DNA from: Candidatus Omnitrophota bacterium | Lineage (GTDB): Bacteria > Omnitrophota > Gorgyraeia > Gygaellales > Profunditerraquicolaceae | Direction of reading: 5' to 3' | Length of the DNA: 5,046 nt | NCBI GenBank assembly: GCA_028706895.1 | Contig: JAQTVG010000097.1 | Coordinates: 1 to 5,046 of the forward strand | Shown here: piece after piece, positions 1 to 5,046 of the stretch | Layout: every line of letters begins with the position of its first letter | How positions within the stretch are numbered: the first letter of the stretch is position 1 | The notes under the pieces: model-generated | What the model was told of the DNA's origin: nothing | The model's input: only the letters and a program-made list of their open reading frames with translations | Databases searched by the model: none | Program-made: the position numbers and the translations under genes

Positions 1-471
1 TGTTTTGTTCTTTGGCTCATAAACTGTATAAAGCGCCCAGATTTTTTTCATCGACTCCTCTACTTCCGGGCTCATCTGGCCTTTTTGCAGCGCCGGCCAC
101 TCATATTTAATTACCGCTTCTCTATATTCGCGCAATAAATTGCCCACTTTTACCCTGAAGTCAGGTGAAAGGCCTTCGGCGTCCCTGTAAATATCTGCCA
201 GGTAATTTGCTTCCAGTTGCACGGCAGAATTTGCCTTGTCAAAATTTTGCCATACTATTACCACAATAAACGCCAGGAGCACCGCATACACTACTGACAT
301 TGCCCCAAGGATAGGGTCTGCCACATCATGGTGGAGCTTTAGTTTATGATGTGGAATAAACTTGCGCACAATCAAGAGGCCTATAATAGATAACGCTATA
401 CTACCACCAACAATAATTATTCCTAGTATAAGCGTCGGGACCTTTAATAAGATCTGCTGTTCTATTGACAT
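1..471 (-). CDS. DUF4239 (bestrophin-like) membrane protein, 3' end cut by window
   Basis: The first 157 residues are visible, with no stop before the left edge. Residues about 12-37 form a first membrane segment (VPTLILGIIIVGG onward), followed by a basic stretch and the HHKLKLHHDVADPILG region (about 41-56). A second membrane segment (SVVYAVLLAFIVVIVW, about 59-74) leads into QNFDKANSAVQLEANYLADIYRD, a soluble helical part. The 'LxxHxDVAxxI...YAVLLAF.V...W..F..A...V..EA..L.D.YR' pattern is the hallmark of DUF4239, also called bestrophin-like domain; members are usually about 250 residues with another membrane pair near the C-terminus, so roughly 100 residues should lie beyond the window. 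The start is an ATG preceded by AGGAG at ideal spacing. It follows the DUF3108 gene by 37 nt and is probably in the same transcript. Its function is unknown; channel activity is only suggested by the family nickname. Confidence 0.85.
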   Translation of the reverse strand, partial: MSIEQQILLKVPTLILGIIIVGGSIALSIIGLLIVRKFIPHHKLKLHHDVADPILGAMSVVYAVLLAFIVVIVWQNFDKANSAVQLEANYLADIYRDAEGLSPDFRVKVGNLLREYREAVIKYEWPALQKGQMSPEVEESMKKIWALYTVYEPKNKT

Positions 472-476
472 TTTTG

Positions 477-481
477 CTCCT
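477..481 (-). promoter_or_regulatory. Shine-Dalgarno sequence of the DUF4239 gene
   Basis: On the minus strand the sequence reads AAAGGAGCAAAAATG: AGGAG lies five bases before the ATG. It is the only textbook ribosome binding site in the window. It fixes the start of the DUF4239 gene and suggests that this gene initiates independently, unlike the overlapping genes upstream. Confidence 0.8.
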
Positions 482-509
482 TTATGGCTGGGTATTTGCC
501 TTGTGGTAT

Positions 510-1262
510 TTATATTTTATGGTCAAAAGCGTATTCGCTCATTACCAAAGAATAACCAAAGAGTTCGCTGCTTTGTATTTTAAGGGGGATGCGGCGTTCG
601 TCGGCGCTTATCCAGATTTCTATTCGCTTGGGAGTGCTGACGAAGTGATACGCTTTAAAAGTCCCCGCAGGGACTTTTATTTCTTCAATAGAAACCAGCT
701 TTAATTCTAATTTGCGCAAGGGCAGGTTGGCGACGATGATTTTGCCTATTTCAAGGTCGGGTATGCGCCTGACAGAATACGGCAGAAGCACGGCATTGTG
801 GATGGGGCTGTCTTTTTCAATTACGAGTGTTTCCTGGCTTTTTGAACCGATATTCTTGGTGATAGTAACGGCAAATTTATTTTGGTTGTAGTCCTCGGTT
901 ATTTTTTCACGCAGAAGCACCTTTAAAATATCCCTCTCAACTCTGACCGGCAGAAAAGTTTCTGTATCGCTGTAAATTTTCTCCGTATCCGTAAATTGGG
1001 TTACTTTGGTCTCTAATGTCATGACGTTTAACACCTTGCCATTTAATTGTTCATTAGGAAGGTTGTTAAATTGTGCCTTGCCTAAATACAACTTGCCTAA
1101 TTTTACGTCATAGGTTATTTTTTCGCCTATAAAATTAAGCTGCGCCGGTTTTGTTTCTTCAATGGTTTTACCGATGGTCTTTTTAGCCAATAGCAGGCAG
1201 AACGCTGCCACCAAAAGAAAAGAGAGTAAAATTGCTAAGTATAAAGTTTTTATTTTAAACAT
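510..1262 (-). CDS. DUF3108 domain envelope protein
   Basis: A 250-residue protein with an N-terminal hydrophobic segment (about residues 7-26, after MFKIK) that acts as a signal peptide or membrane anchor. C22 lies in AAFC and does not make a good lipobox, so a lipoprotein is unlikely. The mature part begins with GEKITYDVKLGKLYLGKA (46-63), the typical DUF3108 opening, and ends with VPAGTFKAYHF (197-207) and the RIEIWISADERRIPLKIQ stretch (213-230), matching the family's 'eiWis.D..r.Plki' end. Predominantly beta character and the leader place it in the periplasm or at the outer side of the inner membrane. DUF3108 proteins have no established biochemical role that I can name. The ATG overlaps the end of the DUF2062 gene by 8 nt and lacks a clear Shine-Dalgarno, suggesting translational coupling. 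A perfect inverted repeat sits inside the gene at the VPAGTFK codons. Confidence 0.85.
   Translation of the reverse strand: MFKIKTLYLAILLSFLLVAAFCLLLAKKTIGKTIEETKPAQLNFIGEKITYDVKLGKLYLGKAQFNNLPNEQLNGKVLNVMTLETKVTQFTDTEKIYSDTETFLPVRVERDILKVLLREKITEDYNQNKFAVTITKNIGSKSQETLVIEKDSPIHNAVLLPYSVRRIPDLEIGKIIVANLPLRKLELKLVSIEEIKVPAGTFKAYHFVSTPKRIEIWISADERRIPLKIQSSELFGYSLVMSEYAFDHKI
656..679. repeat. Perfect 10-bp inverted repeat with 4-nt loop inside the DUF3108 gene
   Basis: On the plus strand the arms TAAAAGTCCC (656-665) and GGGACTTTTA (670-679) are exact reverse complements around CGCA. In RNA of either strand this would be a hairpin whose GC-containing core is GTCCC/GGGAC, flanked by an A-tract before and a T-tract after, so it resembles a weak bidirectional intrinsic terminator. 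It lies within coding sequence, at the VPAGTFK codons of DUF3108. The symmetry is directly visible; any function as terminator, attenuator or RNA stability element is speculative, and it may be a by-product of codon choice. Confidence 0.6.
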
Positions 1263-1743
1263 GTTTTAGTTTTTTAGAACGCCTGACCTTGGTAATTATT
1301 ATCAAAGTGGTTAAATAAGCGATTATGCCGAGAAAAACAGAAACTATAAAATATCCTATGATTAAAGGTAGAAGAATTTCAATTGTAGCTGTTTTAAATA
1401 GCGTCGTAACCTTAAAATTTTTAATGATTTGCAGCCAAGCGCTGTAAACGTCCTGCCAGCTTATTCCCATTATACTTGAGCCTATTTTAATTGACAAGAC
1501 AAATGTTACGAAGCTTAACCAGGTATTAGTAAGAAGGCTTCCCAGTAAGGCGGCTGCGCGGTTTACCCGCAGGATAAAAGCCATAAATATTGCGGCAATA
1601 GGCCCAGTGCCCGGTAAAATCCCCAGGCAAACGCCCAATCCCGCGCCTAAAGCGATTTTTTGGGGCGTGTCATTAATCCTGAATAATTTTAAATAGATTA
1701 GTTTCAGGAACCTTAATATGCTATTCTTTATTCTTTTTTTCAT
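1255..1743 (-). CDS. DUF2062 domain integral membrane protein
   Basis: A 162-residue, very hydrophobic protein with a basic N-terminus (MKKRIKNSILRFLK) and a basic C-terminal tail (KVRRSKKLK). The core fits DUF2062: TPQKIALGAGLGVCLGILPG (26-45), then GPIAAIFMAFILRVNRAAALLGSLLTN (47-73), where family members show 'iA.G.a.Gv..g..P..G......a...r.N..aa.lgt...NP'; here the usual Asn-Pro is Asn-Thr (N73-T74). Membrane segments lie at about 30-58, 64-88 and 122-150. The role of the family is unknown; some members are fused to or next to lipid or glycan enzymes. The ATG lies inside the end of the acyl-CoA synthetase gene (23-nt overlap), with AGG directly against the start codon, so reinitiation after the upstream stop seems likely. 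No other ATG is available near the N-terminus. Confidence 0.85.
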   Translation of the reverse strand: MKKRIKNSILRFLKLIYLKLFRINDTPQKIALGAGLGVCLGILPGTGPIAAIFMAFILRVNRAAALLGSLLTNTWLSFVTFVLSIKIGSSIMGISWQDVYSAWLQIIKNFKVTTLFKTATIEILLPLIIGYFIVSVFLGIIAYLTTLIIITKVRRSKKLKHV

Positions 1744-3253
1744 CCTGCAGCACGCGTTTTAGTATTTTTCCTGTTGTGTTTTTGGGAAGAAACTCCCTTA
1801 ATTCTATATACTTTGGTATTTTGTATGCCGCTATTCTTTCTTTTAAATACTGTAGGATTTCGTGCGTAGTGGCATTTTCACCATCTTTTAAGACTACAAA
1901 TCCTATTGGGACTTCTCCCTTGTGAACATCGGGTATGCCTATGACTGCGGCTTCTTTTATCTTGGGGTTTTGATAAAGTACCTCTTCTATCTCCCGCGGA
2001 TATACATTTAGCCCCCTGACATTGACCATTTCTTTTTTTCTGCCTACGATATAAATATAGCCGTCGCCATCCATTTTTGCCATATCGCCGGTATAGAGCC
2101 ACCCGTCTTTTAAAGTCTCTTGTGTAGCTTCTTTATGCCCGTAATACCCCTTCATTATATTGGGCCCTTTTACCAGGAGTTCTCCTATTTGCTCATGTCC
2201 AAGCTGCCTATTTTCATTATCAACTATCTTTAAATCTATATTTTTTGAAAGCGCTATGCCTATGGAACCAGCTTTCTTTATGCCTCTTAATGGGTTTAGG
2301 GTCACTACCGGAGAAGCCTCGGTCAGGCCGTAACCTTCTAACAACGGTATACGGAATTTTCTCTCAAAGCCTTTAAATGTTTCCGTCGGCAAGGCAGCGG
2401 CTCCTGATATGCATACCCGCACAGGATTGAATAATTTGATCAAGGGAGTGTGGAATACCCTGGGTAATTTTATATCTTTAAGTATGTTGAATATTGAAGG
2501 CACTCCCACAAATACACTCACCTTATGTTTTCTTATAGAGCGGATAACGCGCCGGAACGGCCGTATTGATTTCATAATTACTATTTTCGCGCCGGCAAGT
2601 AAAGGCATGTTCATACATACCGTCGCGGAGAACGAATGGAATAAAGGCAATATACAAATGTAGGAATCTTTACGCGTTGCTGTTATTGCCTGTATGGAAT
2701 CAGCCGCGTTAGAAATCAGGTTTTTATGCGTAAGCATAGCGCCTTTAGGATGGCCGGTTGTCCCTGAAGTATACAAGATAACAGCTAAATCCTCAGGGTG
2801 TATTTTATGCGTATGCGGTATGTGGTGTTTGTCTTTCTTGATTTTATGGAAATCTGTAGTTGTTATGATGTGTTTTAAGCAATCCACTCTTAACCTTAAT
2901 TCTTCAGCCATATCCAGGTATGGGCGTGAAGTTACTAAGCATAGCGCCCGGCTATCCTCTAAGATGAATTTTGCCTCCTCGGCTTTAAACATATAGTTAA
3001 TCGGCACAACTACGGCTGCAGCTTTAAGTATGGAATAGTAACTTATTACAAATTCAGGGCAGTTATCCAGGAATAAAGCCACTTTGTCCTGCGGCTTAAT
3101 ACCTAAATCAACAAGGCCTGCGGCAAGGCTGCTTGTCAGGTTATTAAGAGTTTCATAACTTATTTTTTTCTGCCCAAAAACAATAGCTATCCTATGCGGA
3201 TGTTTTTTAGCGCTTATGGATAAGAGTTCGCTTAAATTATTGGGAGTTATCAT
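1721..3253 (-). CDS. Long-chain-type acyl-CoA synthetase (AMP-binding, ANL superfamily)
   Basis: A 510-residue adenylate-forming enzyme, a normal length for fatty acid-CoA ligases. It should activate a carboxylic acid with ATP to an acyl-AMP and then transfer the acyl group to CoA, in the cytosol or at the inner membrane face. All core motifs are present: the phosphate-binding loop YTSGTTGHPKG (161-171), GYGLTEASP (307-315), the ribose-binding aspartate in GWLYTGD (D390), the hinge region GRKKEMVNVRGLNVYPREIEE around 404-424, and the catalytic lysine in NTTGK (K496). Nothing essential is missing, so it should be active. FadD-like long-chain fatty acids are the best guess, but medium-chain or aromatic acids, or transfer to an acyl carrier protein, cannot be excluded. 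The start overlaps the radical SAM gene by 17 nt and has only a weak AAAAG upstream; it is supported by the normal family N-terminus (LSELLSISAKKHPHRIAI). Confidence 0.93.
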   Translation of the reverse strand: MITPNNLSELLSISAKKHPHRIAIVFGQKKISYETLNNLTSSLAAGLVDLGIKPQDKVALFLDNCPEFVISYYSILKAAAVVVPINYMFKAEEAKFILEDSRALCLVTSRPYLDMAEELRLRVDCLKHIITTTDFHKIKKDKHHIPHTHKIHPEDLAVILYTSGTTGHPKGAMLTHKNLISNAADSIQAITATRKDSYICILPLFHSFSATVCMNMPLLAGAKIVIMKSIRPFRRVIRSIRKHKVSVFVGVPSIFNILKDIKLPRVFHTPLIKLFNPVRVCISGAAALPTETFKGFERKFRIPLLEGYGLTEASPVVTLNPLRGIKKAGSIGIALSKNIDLKIVDNENRQLGHEQIGELLVKGPNIMKGYYGHKEATQETLKDGWLYTGDMAKMDGDGYIYIVGRKKEMVNVRGLNVYPREIEEVLYQNPKIKEAAVIGIPDVHKGEVPIGFVVLKDGENATTHEILQYLKERIAAYKIPKYIELREFLPKNTTGKILKRVLQDEKKNKE

Positions 3254-4193
3254 CTTTTGATATCGGTTTAATATTTATTCCGGCAAACCTTTCAAGCCCA
3301 TGGCCGTCCTGTGTCCAGCCGTTAGATAAACCGTATTTTTCCATAGCGGCCTTAGCGTTTTCGTATTCCTGGTAAGTAATGCGCCGCGCAATTTCTTTAA
3401 ACTGGCTTGCCTTATAACAGGGTAAATACTGGCTCATTAAACTGATATACATGTCTTTTGATAGCTGGTTTGCGATAAATTTCATTATGCTGTCAGTTCC
3501 GGATATATTGTTCGGCAATACAAGGTGCCTTATGATTACTCCTTTTTTAATTATTCCTTCGCTGTCAATTTCAGCTATCCCTACCTGCCGGTGCATTTCC
3601 TTTAATGCGGCTTGGTTTAATTCCGGATAATCCAGTGCCGAAGAATATTTAAACGCCATATCATTATCTCCATAACGCATATCCACAAGGTATATATCTA
3701 TTATACCTTCGAGCATTTTTATTATTTGCGGTAATTCATATCCGCCGGTATTATAGACAATTGGGATGTTCAGGCCTTTAGGTATTGCCAGTTCCAGGCT
3801 TTTGAGTATTTGCGGCATAACATGGGTGGGCGTAACCAGGTTTATGTTGTGGCAGCCTGCTGTTTGTAATTCCAGCATAAAATTCGCCAGCTCTTCAAAT
3901 TCTACCTCTCTGCCATTACCTAACTGGCTGAACTCATAATTTTGACAATAAACGCAGGACATATTGCAGCCTGAAAAAAATATTGTCCCTGAACCGCGCG
4001 TGCCTGATATGGCAGGTTCTTCCCCGTGATGAGGCATAAAATTGCACACCCTTGGCCTTAGCCCTGTCTGGCAAAACCCCTTTTCATCATTTAAACGGTT
4101 TACCCTGCATTTTCTCGGGCAGATACAGCAGGACTCAAGCATTTTAAATGCCTGGTTAGAGACGGCTTGTAATTTTTCATAATTAATCGTCAT
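3237..4193 (-). CDS. PflX-type radical SAM protein (pyruvate formate-lyase activase homologue)
   Basis: A 318-residue radical SAM protein. The 4Fe-4S/SAM motif is GCNMSCVYCQN, with CxxxCxxC at C76, C80 and C83. Ahead of it is a second cysteine set, CCICPRKCRVNR with C22, C25 and C29, then GFC at C41, the arrangement seen in the uncharacterised PflX group (COG1313). These cysteines could hold a further metal site; that is inference. After the radical SAM motif come NLVTPTHVMPQI (118-129), YNTGGYE (147-153) and IDIYLVDMRYGD (165-176), also typical of PflX. Despite the name, PflX proteins are not shown to activate pyruvate formate-lyase, and no glycyl radical enzyme is visible here. Its start is fused to the DUF4416 stop as ATGA (4-nt overlap), with AGG seven bases before the ATG, so the pair is translationally coupled. 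Confidence 0.92.
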   Translation of the reverse strand: MTINYEKLQAVSNQAFKMLESCCICPRKCRVNRLNDEKGFCQTGLRPRVCNFMPHHGEEPAISGTRGSGTIFFSGCNMSCVYCQNYEFSQLGNGREVEFEELANFMLELQTAGCHNINLVTPTHVMPQILKSLELAIPKGLNIPIVYNTGGYELPQIIKMLEGIIDIYLVDMRYGDNDMAFKYSSALDYPELNQAALKEMHRQVGIAEIDSEGIIKKGVIIRHLVLPNNISGTDSIMKFIANQLSKDMYISLMSQYLPCYKASQFKEIARRITYQEYENAKAAMEKYGLSNGWTQDGHGLERFAGINIKPISKDDNSQ

Positions 4194-4717
4194 TTTTCAA
4201 CCTGAGTAGAGTAAATTTGCCTTATGTGGTTAAAGATCGCGATATATTCAGCGGTCTTGTAATCCCTGTAAGTCCATTCCCAGGGAGCAAAGCTTTTGCC
4301 CTTATAGGAAAGGGTTATTTCGGCGCATATCCCTTTATCAAGAAAAATTCTATGGTTGTAGTCTTTGGTTGAGGCAAGGACGAGCTTTGCCATATCAAGA
4401 TACCCGGGGTCAATGTTAATCAAACGCTTACCGTTTTCTCCTGACAGTTTTTCTTCAAGCTTGTTAGTGATTATTTTTATTTGAGGCAGGTATTTTGGAT
4501 GGATTAATTTTGTGAAGCTGATAAATTTACGCTTGAGGTTGGCGCCAAATTCGGATTCGTAATAATCGGTTTGCGTGAAATTGAGGACTTGGCTTTCGTA
4601 GTCTGTCCTGCCGAAGCGCCTTTTTAAAGCACCTTCGGCCTTGTTGAGCGCTTCTGCATCTTTAAATATAAAACCGATGATTAGTTTTACCGGATGGTAT
4701 GCCCTTATTTTACCCAC
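4190..4717 (-). CDS. DUF4416 family protein of unknown function
   Basis: A 175-residue protein that fits DUF4416 along its whole length: HPVKLIIGFIF (8-18), TDYYESEFGANLKRKFISF (50-68), the IKIITNKLEEKL stretch (80-91), NIDPGYL (101-107), LVLASTKDYNHRIFL (112-126), GICAEITLSYKG (129-140) and WTYRDYKTAEYI (148-159). Relatives are sometimes labelled GTP-binding, but I see no P-loop or other GTPase motif and would not carry over that label. The conserved polar residues (DPGY, STKDYNHR, TYRDY) suggest an enzyme or ligand-binding protein, without a known reaction. The start codon is GTG, with an in-frame TGA seven codons upstream; no good Shine-Dalgarno precedes it. It lies 22 nt after the PilZ gene and its stop overlaps the radical SAM start. 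Confidence 0.88.
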   Translation of the reverse strand: MGKIRAYHPVKLIIGFIFKDAEALNKAEGALKRRFGRTDYESQVLNFTQTDYYESEFGANLKRKFISFTKLIHPKYLPQIKIITNKLEEKLSGENGKRLINIDPGYLDMAKLVLASTKDYNHRIFLDKGICAEITLSYKGKSFAPWEWTYRDYKTAEYIAIFNHIRQIYSTQVEK

Positions 4718-4739
4718 GGTTTTTATCGGGAGTGATCAG

Positions 4740-5046
4740 CTACGAACTTTTAGGCAAGAATTGATTGATATACTGGGCTATTTTTGTACGCTGGTTCTCT
4801 TTAATCTCGTTAAAAAAGAGGGCGATATTGAAACCACCCTTCTTTTCGTCGTCGGTCCTTACCACCACGCCGCTACATTCAACATTCACATCTTTTATCT
4901 TGCCGCCTGTCTTAACAGGCAGGACTAATTTGACCGCGATCTTGGTAAAAGGCGGTATATATTTGTCCAGGTGGCAATATGCCCCGACACAGCTTACGTT
5001 TTCAGTGTTGGTAACAAACTGGTATCCATCTGCTGCTATTTTAAGG
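4740..5046 (-). CDS. PilZ-domain protein, 5' end cut by window
   Basis: The last 101 residues before a TAG stop are visible and the frame is open to the right edge. NVSCVG (4983-5000) is the (D/N)xSxxG motif that contacts cyclic di-GMP in PilZ domains. It is followed by the expected strands: KIAVKLVLP, then VECSGVVVRTDDE, then FNIALFFNEI, and a closing helix NQRTKIAQYINQFL. The RxxxR motif that completes the c-di-GMP site would lie upstream, outside the window, so binding ability cannot be judged. The protein ends right after the domain, as in small single-domain PilZ proteins, but extra N-terminal domains are possible. As a c-di-GMP receptor it would be a cytosolic regulator of motility, surface polymers or secretion; which of these is not shown. 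It is the first visible gene of the run and is separated from DUF4416 by 22 nt. Confidence 0.85.
   Translation of the reverse strand, partial: LKIAADGYQFVTNTENVSCVGAYCHLDKYIPPFTKIAVKLVLPVKTGGKIKDVNVECSGVVVRTDDEKKGGFNIALFFNEIKENQRTKIAQYINQFLPKSS

Noticed and set aside
472..509. Possible promoter or terminator between the DUF3108 and DUF4239 genes
   Set aside because: The short gap contains the DUF4239 ribosome binding site but no stable hairpin and no convincing -35/-10 pair.
362..704. Two overlapping plus-strand open frames (362-583 and 465-704)
   Set aside because: They lie antisense to the DUF4239 and DUF3108 genes, resemble no family I know, and have no ribosome binding site. They are shadows of the real genes.
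1878..2102. Minus-strand open frame in another frame of the acyl-CoA synthetase gene
   Set aside because: Its arginine- and lysine-rich, low-complexity product (YRRQKKRNG and similar) is typical of a frame-shifted reading of a real gene, and the synthetase frame is intact with all motifs.
2409..2996. Plus-strand open frames (2409-2663 and 2694-2996) opposite the synthetase
   Set aside because: They are antisense to conserved synthetase coding sequence, with no recognisable domain and no start signals.
4905..4920. Short inverted repeat GCCTGT-CTTA-ACAGGC as a possible terminator
   Set aside because: It has only a 6-bp stem, no T-run follows on either strand, and it lies in the middle of the PilZ domain coding sequence.
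4641..4928. Plus-strand open frame of 95 codons across the PilZ/DUF4416 junction
   Set aside because: It is antisense to two well-supported genes; the product shows no family resemblance.

Overview
The window holds seven protein-coding genes, all on the minus strand, and essentially no non-coding DNA. In transcription order (high to low coordinates) they are: a PilZ-domain protein (5' end outside the window), a DUF4416 protein, a PflX-type radical SAM protein, a long-chain-type acyl-CoA synthetase, a DUF2062 membrane protein, a DUF3108 envelope protein, and a DUF4239 (bestrophin-like) membrane protein whose 3' end is outside the window. Junctions are a 22-nt gap, overlaps of 4, 17, 23 and 8 nt, then a 37-nt gap. 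This strongly suggests one polycistronic unit. No gene-free stretch over 300 bases exists, and I see no rRNA, tRNA, CRISPR array or mobile element.

The two edge genes are open reading frames cut by the window boundaries; I translated both by hand. The right-edge gene shows the NxSxxG signature of PilZ domains. The left-edge gene starts at an ATG with a good Shine-Dalgarno sequence and matches the N-terminal half of DUF4239 proteins.

The organism looks like an AT-leaning, probably diderm and probably anaerobic bacterium. PilZ and DUF3108 fit a Gram-negative type of cell, and a PflX-type radical SAM enzyme fits anaerobic metabolism. DUF4416 with PflX, PilZ and DUF3108 recalls uncultivated lineages such as Omnitrophota, but that placement is inference from gene content and I hold it weakly.

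How the genes work together is not known. The most coherent reading is an envelope/lipid-related cluster: an acyl-CoA synthetase translationally overlapped with two small membrane or envelope proteins (DUF2062, DUF3108), a membrane protein (DUF4239) downstream, and a possible c-di-GMP receptor upstream. The radical SAM and DUF4416 proteins form a separately coupled pair of unknown substrate. I see no clear evidence of a defence system or other obviously new machinery; the interest lies in the tight linkage of several uncharacterised families.
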